A stretch of DNA of 64,000 bases from Paramacrobiotus metropolitanus (taxonomy: Eukaryota > Tardigrada > Eutardigrada > Parachela > Macrobiotidae). Shown piece after piece: positions 11,711-24,169 of this stretch. The stretch lies in assembly GCF_019649055.1 (NCBI RefSeq), contig NW_026570234.1:1178001-1242000 (forward strand), in the 5' to 3' direction. The position numbers and the translations under genes were made by a program. The notes beneath the pieces are model-generated. The model saw only the letters and a list, made by a program, of their open reading frames with translations, was not told the origin of the DNA and searched no databases. The stretch's first letter is position 1. Each line of letters begins with the position of its first letter.

Positions 11711-14700
11711 ATGGCCAAAGTGAAGAAATCCAGGTTCGGTGGCAGAGACTATGAACCGCCGCCACTGGAGGAAGAGCCTGCTGCCATGGACGACGCGGAT
11801 AGCAGACTGACTACGGAATCTGAAGATTCGGATAGAGAATATGAAGTATGTGCTGTACATTGTAAATCTATGGTACTCGTTGCGAATATTTTCGCAGTTA
11901 TGTATTTTTTTCTTGGTATTTGTTTCTGGCAGTTTTGCTTTCTAGGCATTTTTGCTTTTCTATAATTTCCATTATGAAGCCTTTATTTATTAAAAAGTAA
12001 GCACAGCAAATTTTTGGCCGGAATTAGATAATTCAAATATTGTTTGTTCATTTGCGAACAGGTAAGTGGCAGTTGTAAATCTGAAGAATTTGAACCAGAT
12101 ATTTACGACTGATGTCATTTTGCCTGGGGGAAATCTTATCTTCGGTAGCGTTTTACGTGTGTGAGGAAAAGCATTCATTCATCCTGATAACTGAAACTAA
12201 CGATGAATAATTAACAATTCTATCAATAGAAGAGCTATAACTCTTTAATTCTTAGTCGTTGGCCTTTTTTCTTCAATGAAGCGAAAGTCACATTTATTAA
12301 AGTTTCGTAATGTATATTGTATGCTTGTAAATTGTGTACATTGTATGTACAATATAATGTATATTGTATATATGACGTATTGTATTTTTTTAACCAAGTG
12401 TTGTTTTGTACAGTACCTTATAAGGTTTCTCTAGATTTCTGGCGGCTAGATTCTGACTGATTTTTTATAGATTTCTGAATTTTTGTTTTTCTTAAATCTG
12501 AATCGCATGAAAACATTACTTTGACAGATTGGGGGTTATGTTTAAAAGTCAAAATTTGTAGGTTTTAGAAATAATGGAGCATCGAATAAATGCGCAAGAT
12601 CCCACAAAAAAAGATTATTTGATTCGTTGGAGAGCATATGATGATCCAATGTATGATAGCTGGGAGCCGGAAGACCACCTCCAGTGCGACTTAAAGATTC
12701 AGTTGTATTGGAGTAAGAAAGGCAAAGGAGAAAGGCTCAGTCGCGCTTCTGAAGATAAGGAGGGCAAAGGAGAAAAGCTCAGCCGCGCTTCTAAAGATAA
12801 GGAGGGCTCCAAAACACGAAAATCAAACAAAAGCAGGAATTTAGCAACACGAACCAGACTGTCGGATGATTCGTCCGCTTCGGAATCAGATAAGGAAGTT
12901 GAAGAACAGTCTGGGGAATCTTACAAGAAAAAAAAGGATTTAGGAAGTCGTCCTCAACCTGGGAAGGATCGGCTCGTCAGTAATATTGAGAAATTTAAGG
13001 AGGTGGTCGAAGGGAAAAAGAGAAAAAAAATAAAGACGGAAAGTCTGGAGAAGGACAATCCTGCTTGGAACATACCGTTAGCGCCGCGAGCAAATCCGAT
13101 CAGGGAAGAATTCTGTAGGAAGCGAGCTGGTGCACCGGCTGCAGAGTGCGGGGTTAAAACGGCTAAACCGCCTAAACGTGAAGCCGTTGAGGTGGCGGGT
13201 GGGTTTGGGAAAAACGAGGACCTCAGAATCAGTTCGAAGCCTCGTAAAAGAGCCCTTCTTGATGCGATCTCTAGTGAGGAGGAGGGTGATAGCAGGCCCA
13301 AAGGCGACAGTCATAAGACTCGTGACCGCTGCGATAATGGTACGTGATATGTTTACTTTAAACGTTTAATGCAGTAAATATTACTTGCAGCTATGTAAAT
13401 TAATACAAACGAGGTCTAGATTTCCATAATTTTAAGGTGTGAATTCTTTGTATGACTGCAGTAACTGCTTAATAAAAAGTAGCAAATTACTTTCTGCAGT
13501 TTTGATAGAAACTGTTTGCAAGACTTACTTTTTTAGGTAATTTTTATGTCATTTAGCTGAATAATTTTTTGGGGAATGTTCACCGGAACTCACGATCCTT
13601 CTGGCATTGGTTCCTTCGAATGAGTTAGATTTATTTACTTTGTGTGGAAATTGAAATATTAGGTGGAAATTAGCTTGCAGTTTGATGAATTTTAGTTGTT
13701 ACAAACACAGATTGAAAGTAGAGTCTGTTGAGGACATAAAATTTCAAAACTAACGTGCATTGTTGTAGCCCCATTATTACCTGCATCATCACGCGAAATC
13801 AACCGGGATCTCTTCGGCAGTAGCCTTTCGTCATTGAGTCCATCGCCGTCATTCCGCTCTCCTACCAGATCATCCAGCTTCGAACGCAGAAAGCGCGGCA
13901 GAAAGCCTGAGACACCCACCTCACCGCCACCACCGCTTTCTCCCAGTGATTCTGTTCTCTTGTTCGGAAAGCGTTCCAGGAAATCTCGTGTTTGCTATTC
14001 TCCTTCAACTTCATCTTATTCTCCTGTGAACGGCAGTAGAATTTCGCACACACCCAGTTCTCCAAATACGTCCTTTAGTTCAGATGGCGGAAAAAAGCGG
14101 CGTGGAACGCAAGCTGTAGAGAAGAATGTTGATATTCCTGACAATCCCAAGGGCGAAGAAATGAGTCGTGTGGCATACAGCGGAAAGTGGGTCACATTCA
14201 AAATCTCTGATGACTGGAATGAGGCTTCTGAATGGGCGGTCTACTACGATATCTTAGGCCCAAAAGATACTGCACCAACGGAAACACGAACCCAAAAACC
14301 GACGAAGAGGAAAAAGAAAACGATAGCGCCGTCATCTCCCGGAAGTTCAGGGGTTACACTGACTTGCGAAGCTCTTGAAACGACAGTATTTGAAAAAGTC
14401 GCTGACGAGAAACTGGTCAGTGTCAGTGTCGTCGGTGCGGCGCCGATACAGCCCGAGGTTCATCCTGTGGTTACGGAGATGACACCGGAAATTCCCCCAG
14501 TTACAGGTGATTTGGGGCGTCAACTTGAAGGTCAGTTTGTGGACAAACCGTTAAGGAAGAAGAAAAAGAAAAAGGTTGTCCCGCTGATTGAGGAAAGTAT
14601 GGCGATCTGTGACAGCGTAGCCGTTGGTAGTCCACTCGATGAGCCCGTCACTGATGTAGCAACGGTGCATTTACCTGTCGATACTTCTCCTGGCGACGTG

Positions 14701-17700
14701 GAGATGGTAACAGCGGAATTGACACCGGAAGTTTCCTCGGCAAAGGAGGATTCTAAGAATCAGTTTCATGGGCACACAACGGACGATATTCCCACAGAGG
14801 AGCAGAGTACTACGCCTCCGGTGTACGAAACCGCGGATGCTGACATCATGACAATGATCGGCAACGCTGCTGAAGAGATAACTAAATCACCTACAGCCTC
14901 GTGTGAAGAAGTGGTCGCTGTTGCTTCAGCGGCTCACAATCAGTTGGATAAGGGTATGAATGATGGGGATGTAGAAATGGTCGTGATAAGAATGACACCG
15001 GAAGCGCCATCAGTTAACGGTGATTCTCAGCATCAGACTGTCGACGAATGCCTACCGGAGGAAGAAACAAATGAGTCCGCGTTTCGGAAAGAACAGGATG
15101 CAGTAGCGCTGGAAACTGTGGACGAGACTAATTCAGAGGCATTTCCACGTGCTCAGCCGGTCAGTGTGATCTGTACAGCCTCGACGCAGGTAGATGTTCG
15201 TACGACAGATGCCGAAATGGAGTTGATAGGAACTGTACCGGAAGTTCCTTCAGTTTACGGTAATGCTAATTGCGAGATAGTCTACGAAAGCATACCAAAG
15301 GAGGATACGAATGTGCCGGCGTTCCGGAAAGATGGAAAGGACGGGGATGCAACACGGTTGGATGTTTGCATGACAAATGCCGAAATGGAAGTGATAAGAA
15401 CTGAACCGGAAGTGCCTTCAGTTAACAGCAATGGTGAGCATCGGGCAGTCGACGAAAACATACCAAAGGAGGATACGAATGTCCCGGCGTTCCGGAAAGA
15501 CGGAGGAGACGGGGATGTAACTGCGCTCGAGACTAATAGAGAGACTATAATAGAAACATTTCCGCGTGATGAACAAGTCACTGTCGACATTGCAGCACCG
15601 ACGCAGTTGGATGCAGATGCGGAAATGGGCATGGTGGTAACGATCCCGGAAAATTCCCTTATTAGGGGTAAGTTCTAAGTTTAGAAGTTAAGCTTACGCT
15701 GAAGATGTTGCAGTTTAGTTTAGGTTTCTCGGTGATTTGTTAAATTTCGTACCGGTAAATGCTCTAAATGTATATGAACTCTGTAAAAATCGGTACCATT
15801 ACGTAATCATCTTTGATGGCTATCACTGTACTTATAGAACTATGGCCACTATCCTGTGTAAAATACCATGTCTTTTCTCTCAGTGAGTTCTCACATGGTC
15901 GGTTGCGGTTCAACAACTCACTGTGACGAACAGACGACGACATAGAGCATTTTTTTGTGGCTTGTTTTGTCCTTTTTTTGGCCTTGCCGGTTGCCCATAT
16001 GGTATTCTGTAATTTCTTACCGGTTAGTAATTTCTTACCGGTTAGTTTAACTAGTTTATGCCTGGGTTGCAACTTGCATTCGAAGTAACTGAACCGGACT
16101 GGTGCCAAACAAACATTGAAATTAATATAATATGGGATACGATTGAACAAATAAAAATTTTCTTCAGTAAATATTTTACAGAAAAGGAGAACGAGTAGAG
16201 AAAAGGCGAAGCAGATTGTCACGATTGCTGCATCGGTGTCCGTTATGTTAATGGCCCGGTTTGATGAGCTAAGCTCGCTTGTTTCATATTTAATACTGCA
16301 TTCTGTTTGCCAGTTTAAAATGATTGTTATCTTTTGAAGCGTCACGGCATTGATAAAGCACGAGAAGGCAGCACTGCAGAAGTTGCGACTACGCATACTT
16401 TATTTTTAACGGCTAAATGGTCTGAACTGCGTTAGTTTGTGACGAAGGTATAATACGGGCATATCGTGGATATCGAAGTTATGGCAGCTGCCTTCAGTGG
16501 CTTGCTTGAATGCTTCTGAATTCTGATCGTTGTTACTGAATTGGTCGACTAGTGTGGCACTGGCTGAGGGCTTGTTTTGCCATGAAAATATTTTACTGCG
16601 ATAGTTGTCGTGCACACGTGCAGTATAGTTATTACGAAAAGTTTTCGAAATTTGTATTTCTTTGATAACAGAAGTCTGTAGAAGTGGATGTTTGTGAGAT
16701 CCCTATCAACTGATTTCAACCGGCGCGTGTAGATTCTGATGATTTTGTACCCGGCGGTTTACAGTTTGCAAAAAATGCATAAAGGTACAAAGTACGGAAT
16801 GAATGTAACTAAAATTATTGTATCTAAAATTATTACGTGAGTTCGTATTTTTTATTTTACAATGTTAGTGAAGGCGTTAAGTATAAAAATTAATAGTACT
16901 TACATTATTAGTTGAAGCATCCGCTTGAGTGAGTACCTGTCGTTCCAAGGATACACATACTTTTGCGGTTTTCATTACTAGCTATAACTAATGCTAGGGC
17001 CACACTTCAAGTGCGAAGGCCTTCGCACAGTGCGAAGACGAAAAGTGCTAATAAGTGTGAGCGCAAAATGTTCTAAGGGATCTTTCGCATCGAACAAAAA
17101 GTATGAGCGCCTTTCGCACTTTTTTCTTAAAACGAGTGCGAAGAGCGTCTTCGCACCGTTTTTGGTGGGAGGGGATATTCTTCCTCCTTCGCACAAGTGC
17201 GAAGGAATTGACCAATACCGAGCAGCCGGATGTGATTGTGATTATTTCTAAAACGGACAAAAAGCATATTACATGTATTTGTGCGATTGGTTATTACGTA
17301 GCATCAACAATAAAGGTCATCCTTTGCCAAACCATAGTACGGTTTCATCCGGGTGCACTAAAAGCGAGCCAGTCCATGTTTTAATTTGTTGAAGTCGAGC
17401 GGGACATGCGGAAGCAATTGAAATGCCGCTGAGGATCGTGTTGACGGAGATCTTTTATAAGTATGGCAAACTCTCCATTTATGCTCCGATTAATATTAAT
17501 GTCTCGCACACGAAATTTTCGTGAGGATTTTTTGGCGAAATGGCGCGAGATCAAAACGCTAGACAGCAGTATGGTCAACAACAACCGTTTTTGGGAAAAT
17601 GTTCGGACGCATTTTTCAGGAGAAGAATCCAGTTCGGAGTGAGAATATTATTACGGATTATCTTATTATCCTAATAATATTCAAGATTGTGGTTATAAAT

Positions 17701-18705
17701 TGACTGCAAAATGTTGTAGCTCTCGACCTGAATCCCGTAAATTTTGCACTCATGGCCTGCTCAAGGCGTAGCTAATCTCAATTTCTTTTAAAAGTTCGAT
17801 GAAGTGTGAGTGCTCACGTTTTAAGCAAATTTTGTTCGAACTTTTTCTTCGGTTCCCACCTCTCGCACTTTTTGGTGCGAAGAAAAGCTTCGAACTGTGC
17901 GAAGGAAAAAAGTTCGATGAAATTTGCATCGCACTTGAAGTGTGGCCCTAGCATAAGGCATGTTTAAAGCTATCTTATTCACCTTTCACTTTGTTGAGAT
18001 TTCGAAACTGCTGTTGCCTGGCTGGAGTTGTGTAAATCTTGTAAAGTTGTGAGTGAGTCAGCTTAAGGTCGGCCGTTTCCCGCTCGGAGAAAGAGATAAA
18101 TATATAGTACACCTTCGGTTGCCCTAAGGTTTGAAAACGCTACGCAGGATATTTACTTTCCCCTAGGACCATCAATTATACTCGTATATTAATTTCTTAT
18201 GTTGTTGTTGCAAATTAGCACTAGATGAGACCGCTCATCAACTTTTAGTTTTTGGAAATTATGCTTATTTTTTGTATCGTTTGCAGACGCCTCTGACGAG
18301 CAACGCGTCTTGCTTCGCGAAACGATCTCAGAAGAAGATTCTCAGAATATCCAAGTTAGCAACCATCAACTGAAGACTTCTCTCGAATCACAAGAATCGT
18401 CTGCTCCTGCATCTTTCCAGACTGGCGGTGTCAGTTCGGCGTACCGTGCCGTGGAGATACTGCCAGCAGCCTATCAACTGCTGGAGTCGACACCGCTAGC
18501 CGATTTAGTTGTGGAGGAGATCATGTTAGGGGATGACCGCGTGAATAACGTGGCCGGTTACGGCGTCCAGTTCAAGGGTTTTCCCAGCATGTTATTTCTT
18601 CGGGAGGATACCATGCGGAAATACTTCATGGATGACCTACTGCATTTCTATGAGAAGGTGCTTGTTTTCCCGTCGGTGATGGAGCTGGGAAATCAGCTTC
18701 CCTGA
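11711..18705 (+). CDS. Giant HP1-like chromodomain / chromo shadow domain protein
   Basis: Heterochromatin protein 1 family architecture in 1076 aa. Exons: 11711-11845, 12562-13339, 13769-15667, 18287-18705; all splice sites are GT-AG and the chain is in phase. The chromodomain spans about residues 42-93, beginning REYEVLEIM (split across intron 1), and keeps the three aromatic cage positions known to bind methylated H3K9: Y44, W68 and Y71. The last 70 residues (about 1008-1066) match a chromo shadow domain ending LHFYEKVLVF, where HP1 has FYEERLTW; the tryptophan used for PxVxL partners is a phenylalanine here. Between them lie about 900 residues: basic Lys-rich segments, a Ser/Pro-rich block, and four degenerate repeats around the core EM-(x6)-PEVPSVN. 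Typical HP1 is about 200 aa. Likely a nuclear, H3K9me-binding scaffold. Because the linker is so long it could equally be a divergent MPP8- or Rhino-like protein. Confidence 0.88.
16992..17953. mobile_element. PIF/Harbinger-derived TIR element in HP1-like intron 3
   Basis: A 962-bp element with perfect 25-bp terminal inverted repeats (TGCTAGGGCCACACTTCAAG plus TGCGA) and a TAA direct repeat on each side (16989-16991 and 17954-17956). A 3-bp TWA target duplication is the hallmark of PIF/Harbinger transposons. Both ends are rich in GTGCGAAG/CTTCGCAC subrepeats. A transposase fragment lies inside, so this is a deletion derivative rather than a simple MITE. Confidence 0.9.
17384..17560 (-). pseudogene. 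Harbinger transposase N-terminal fragment
   Basis: A minus-strand open frame contains NGEFAILIKDLRQHDPQRHF followed by NCFRMS. This resembles the conserved start of Harbinger nuclease domains, which have a G-x-F-x-x-L-x-x-x-L-x-x-x-D-P-x-x-F-x-x-x-x-R-M-S pattern. The frame stops directly after it and no DDE catalytic residues follow. It is a relic inside the TIR element. Confidence 0.65.
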
Positions 18706-20633
18706 AAAGGTGGGGTTTCCACTGCAGTCAAAGTGTTTGGGCTGGTCACCCAGCAGTCAATTTGATCTTGTTTCAATTTGTTCCCTACATAGTCTAAAAC
18801 GCATTTTAACATTTGGTGAAAATGGAATATATTTTTTTCGAATAACGGTAAGCCATGCGTGGTGGTTTGGAACGAATGTGTTTTTGTACAACGTTTTCGC
18901 GGTGTTCTTTGATGCTTTTCACATTTATCCCGGAGATGTGCGTACACATCGGTTTCTATTTTAACTGTGCTGCTGCATGTTCGAACTTGTTGTTATTAAT
19001 TTAAACTGGCGTTAACTGCTAACGACGTTCTCATAATGATATGATTGTACCATAATAATAGCTGTGCTGTGCATTTTCTTGTTATTGAAATTTCGGTAAA
19101 TTACAGCGTTCGGATTTCCGTTTGACGCTAATGAAGCTTTACAGAAGTTAATACAAGAAGACAAGAAGAACACCTGTAGAAAGGTGAAGAAGTCACTGTG
19201 TAAACTGTAAAGTAAAATGAATCTCCCAGATGTAGTTGACGATATTCAAACTTCGATTGTGCCAAATGCCCTTTTTCGATTCCCATCCCTGGTAGGTTAC
19301 TGGAGCCCATGCGAAGCTGATAATTAACATTGCTTTGTTCGACATTCCTGTTGAACGGTGCGTGGATTTTTCGGGCCGCATTCATTTTTTGTTGACAATT
19401 AAAATACTCTTTTCAGATGTCCCTATAGAGTAGCCGATGATAGACCAGGTCGAAATCAGACAGGTTATTCATTATTATTATACATACCAGTACAGCGAAT
19501 TCAGCTTTAACTAAAACGGCTTCCTTATTGTTTATGTGGTCACAAAGTCATTAATAGCGATTGCTGGTTGCCGGTTTTAATTTCTTTATGGTAAATTAGT
19601 GTGAGAAACACTTTACTCTAGCGAGTAGAAATTATAATTTTATGTTACGATGGTGTGTGATGCGCATGCCGTGTCGTATAATAAAACTGTTAAATTTGTT
19701 AGTGCCGTACATATTACATAGTTTTCTATCGGTTAAAACTAGCGCGCACTGCTTCAACTAGGAAATTAATATCTGTATATACTGACAAAGACCTGAGAGT
19801 GGACAGTTGCACTGTTGAACCATCAAAAGCAGTGGAATATTGACTGAATAATTGTGAGCAAATAATTAGGCAGTGGTTAGAATTAAAATATACAAAATCA
19901 ACAAAATATACATAATTTATACAAAAATTTGTAGTTTCCCATTGTTGTTGGTGTTTGGGGTAGCGGGAAACGTTTTATTTTGGCGTTATCACCAGCAATA
20001 CCTATTGTCGGTACATGCAGAGCAGTTGTTGCCGTCACCGTCACTTGCGTGTATTGTACAAGAGAATGTTTTTGTACCGGTAACTTACCGATTCATAAAA
20101 TAATTTATAGCTATATGAATAACTTGAGTAGGTCAATCAGATCAGCGGGATGTTACTACGTGATCATTGTTTGTTCCCCCATTTTTGAGCCTACTGCAGC
20201 AACAAACCGTACGAGTACAATATTACTTCACTGAGCTGTGGTATTACTTCAATGCAGTTGCTACACAGACAGTCCCGGACATCCCGGAACTGCAGTTTCG
20301 CAGACCAGAACCAATTTAGAGCACAGTACCGGCTTGCTACACAGGATCGTGCAGAGCCATCGGTGAACTTTTTTCATGGCCACTATTTGTAGGCGTGGGT
20401 GAATCTTTTGTTAAAACTTTCGTGTGACCTTCGAAGATAAACTCACGGTAAAAGTCTAGTTTAGTTTTCTATAAATACCTCTGGCACAAAATTTTTACCC
20501 GACCATTTGGATGTTTTTCGAAATTGTGCTGGACACTACATTAATCCGTTTTATCCATTTGTAAGAACCGCTGGCCGGTTCCACATTGCTTTCTAAATTA
20601 GCGTATAGGTTATTGCTCCATACTTTCGTCATC
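18706..20633. other. Intergenic region, no gene seen
   Basis: AT-rich sequence with only short open frames. It holds the 3' UTR of the HP1-like gene at its left end and presumably the promoter of the next gene at its right end. No convincing exon or RNA gene. Confidence 0.4.
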
Positions 20634-21880
20634 ATGAATTTCTTAGCAATTTTTCCTTTACTTGTTATTGCACTTCCGTTGGTAGCTAGTCAGTCAGACA
20701 GCGCCACTAACGGTACGTTTGGCAATCTCTCGCAAGAACGGAAGCAGCAGATTCGTGAGGAATTTAACGCTGAGAAGAAGTTTAGAGAAGAAGTCCAGAA
20801 AGAAGAACAGCAACGTCTGGAACGCGAAGTGGTCCAGAAGCAGCAACAGCAGCAGTTTGCCCGACCGGTCGCCATGGCCACGCAACCGATCACCGCTGTG
20901 CAACCGGTATGTACTTAAATAACTATCACTTTGACCTTAAATTCGCAACTCTGAAACTGCATAAACCACTCGGTGTAATAAATTAGCGGAACATTGATTA
21001 ACTGATGAAAATCAATGAGCTTTTGAGATAATTTCCTAATTAATAACAATATCAAAAATTTTCAAATTAAGTATTCTGTTCGACTGCTATCTGATTAGGG
21101 CCGACTCGTGCATACAACGTTAGGTAATTGATTGTATTGTAGGTGGGAAGCAACCAACCAATCGCCGCGATCCCCGTCAATCAACAGCGAACGTCGATTG
21201 ATCCGGTGCAGTTCCTGGTTTCTGGAGGTGAGCGTATATCTGATTCGTCAAACACAGAATTTTGCATTTTGCACTGCCATATTATAATGGGTACATAATT
21301 GTTGTGTACATATTGCCATATTTTACAAATAAAATTTGAGGAATATACTTCATGTAAGTACTTTTATAAAACTTTCCTAATATTTAGTCCTAAACACATG
21401 CACATGCGTTAGACTAATAAACAAATCGTACAAGTAATATCTTTGCGGTGTTAGAAACAAGTTACCCTTTATGTAGCGTTTGGGAACATCTTAGCGCCGA
21501 AATACATGAACCCCGAGCAAGCCGGTAGCCAGCTGATTCCTCCGTTGGTCGGGCCTCAGCTGCAGCAGCAACAGCAACGCAGTCTCCAGCAAGCACAGGC
21601 CATGCAACAGCCCCTGCAGGCGGATGCCCGCCAATTCATGCCGGGTCTTACCAGCGGTCAGATGCAGTATCCGGGAATGGGATCGACTGGCGCTCTTCCG
21701 GGTTTCGGACAAGCGCTGCCCACCTTTGGCAGCTACCCGCAGAACCAGATGACCTATCCGAACCAGCTGGGAGCGGCATCCATGATGACACCAGCCTACC
21801 AGGCTTACAATCCGCAGATGCAGGGTGCCGGTGTGGGAATGAACTACCAGCAACCATTAGGAATAGGGACAATGGGTTGA
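20634..21880 (+). CDS. Secreted Gln-rich protein of unknown function
   Basis: Three exons: 20634-20906, 21143-21227 and 21477-21880 (an in-frame alternative acceptor at 21495 removes six residues), giving 253 aa. It begins with a clear signal peptide (MNFLAIFPLLVIALPLVASQ), so it is predicted to be secreted. Residues of about 30-70 form a charged predicted helix rich in Glu/Lys/Arg. Then come poly-Gln tracts (QKQQQQQF, LQQQQQRSLQQAQAMQQ), and a Gly/Met/Pro/Tyr-rich, low-complexity C-terminus (SGQMQYPGMG, MMTPAYQAYNPQMQGAG). I do not recognise a family. The composition would suit an extracellular matrix, cuticle or secreted intrinsically disordered protein. Splice junctions and phase support the model; homology support is absent. 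Confidence 0.75.
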
Positions 21881-24169
21881 TCGCGATTGTAAAATGTTTT
21901 GTAATGCTTTTTGCTCTTCGTACTGCATAAAAAATTGCAGATTGTGCTTAGTTTATGTTTATCTGGGAACGGACAAAGTTCGATGAGGTAGATGTGTATT
22001 CCGTGATCGATAAAAAATGTGACTATGACTTATGTAAGTGACTTCGTAATTCTACATAAATCAATGTTATACAGTTTTGTAAAAAGTTGTTTGAATTTTT
22101 ATTTTCTCAAAATCCTTGGTAGTACAATTTTGGTTGGTCATATTCTCTACCATCCGTTGTACGGTAGAGAATATCGAATAGAGAATACGTATATGTAGAG
22201 AATATTGTTGTAGTTATGTAAAGTTATAGAGGTAGTTGGTGATATTCTCTATTATCCAGCACAATGACTTAAACGAAAATCGTTGAGAAAGAATCACAAT
22301 TAACAAATCACAGAACAGCAGTGTACCGTAAAACTGTATGCTGCATCTTTTGCGAAATATGAGGCATTACTGCGATGGACAATGCAATGGCAATCTCAAG
22401 GGCACTCACTGTTCGAGCTGATACGCGGTGTTTTTTAAGTGTGCTAACCGGTAAACACCGATGTTTTGCGATTACATAGTTGGAAGAAATTATTAAATTA
22501 ATAGTAACTAGAATTGCAGTCTGTAGGTGGTACGAAAGTTATGGGAAAATAATGTAATCTGACGGTTGTGTTGTTAATATGAACTGGTGCAGTTTTACAG
22601 GGATACTTATGTATCTGTAGACTGTAGCTAACGATAACTTGTAAGCTATTTTGTTTTCGTATACAGTAAATGACTGTTTTCTCTTAAAACCGAACCAGGC
22701 GTTTAATTACCAGATCACACATTCCATTCTCAGCACATTGTACTTAGTACTAACATTTTTGTGAAGTTACAGCTCTCCATCTATTTAAACCGTGGTTTAT
22801 GTAACTGGTGTAGTATTGTACAAGTATGTAATTGTAAGTACAGCATTTGCACTCCGTCTTAACAATTATAAGACTGATATTCCTTGATCTACAGTACTCG
22901 TATTTTGCAGAGGCGAAGCACTATTTCTGTTGAAGTGATAACAGTGAAGGATCCAGCTCGGTGGGATGGTGCTTCCGGATTACGCGCTTTAATTTAATAA
23001 AAACTAGATACGGTACATCACAAACCACGTATTGTATACGTCATCGATTTAAAGCACTCTATCCTAGAATTTATGAAGCAGAACGCTTATTTACGATGGA
23101 TAATTAATTGAATTTTTAATCTTTTGCGGATAGAGTACGTAGAATTTTTTCTCCTTCTGCAGTATGCCCAGAGAACCAGTGAACAGCAGCATGCTTATAT
23201 CACTTAATAAGATGAAATGAACAGATGTTTGTACCACTTGTTCCCACAAAACGTATGTGCGATTAGCCTTAAATCAATAGAATCCTCGTTATTTTCTTCA
23301 GCAAGATAAAAAACCTCCAACGACAACTCGCAGCGAGAAAATCGCTTTCGATTTTTGCCATAGCAGCAGTCAATAGCCAAGTGGAAATTAGCCGGTAAAA
23401 TGTAAAAGCCGAAAAACAGCATGCGTACCACGAAATTAGTCCGGTAGTTCATTACAAAGGCGCACTGGATCATTTTACATATTTCCCGTTAATATCACGT
23501 TATTATTTAAACAATTTGGAATTTTTCTCATGTGCCGGTATATCCGCAAGCCTAAATGCAATTTCCGCTATGCTACGTACGTAAGAAACAACAATTCGCC
23601 AACTCGCATCGTGTTTGCTTTCCCGTCCTCTGGCGGTGATATTATTTGTACCTTCCCATCCAAGTGACCTTTACAAATCTCGTCCATCTGCCGCCCGAAT
23701 TATCGACGTTGGCGGCTAAAGTAAATAATTCACAATCAAACATTCTTTTGAAATCGTCGTATACCATCCGTAATCCAAAACTTTCGGATGTGCACCTTAA
23801 TTTACGTATTGACGCAAGTTTACTCGATGCGCGCACCAGTGACAAAAAAGGAAGACGCCGGCAAGCAAATACTGTACGCAGGAAGAATACCGGCATATCG
23901 CTAATCAATTAATGGTTTTCTTAGAGAAGACGGCGGTTTAAATCAGTAAGAAATTCAATAAATATCGCGGTGAAGCACCGTTTAGTTCGTCAGTCAAAGT
24001 CCATTTCATTAATTCGGGCCAACATCTTTGCGTCGACAGCTAGGTAGTGGTGACCTTTAGTATCAGCAGCAGCAAGCGTGCATACGACGACTACCGTGTT
24101 TGTCTAATAATCATTTTTTTACATACTGTGCTTGTAGCATTACGCTGTAAACTATTCTTATTCGCAATA
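21881..24169. other. Intergenic region before the tachykinin-like gene
   Basis: No recognisable gene. It contains the palindromic cluster at 22140-22252, listed separately. Open frames around 23640-23910 exist on both strands but lack ATG starts or homology. Confidence 0.4.
22140..22252. repeat. Cluster of TATTCTCTA / TAGAGAATA motifs
   Basis: ATATTCTCTACC (22140-22151) and GGTAGAGAATAT (22163-22174) form a 12-bp hairpin with an 11-nt loop. Further copies of the 9-mer follow near 22179, 22195 and 22242 in both orientations. Origin and function are unknown. Confidence 0.75.

Noticed and set aside
16011-16048. 18-bp tandem duplication containing TTTCTTACCGGTTAG
   Set aside because: Real, but a short two-copy duplication inside an intron without further interest.
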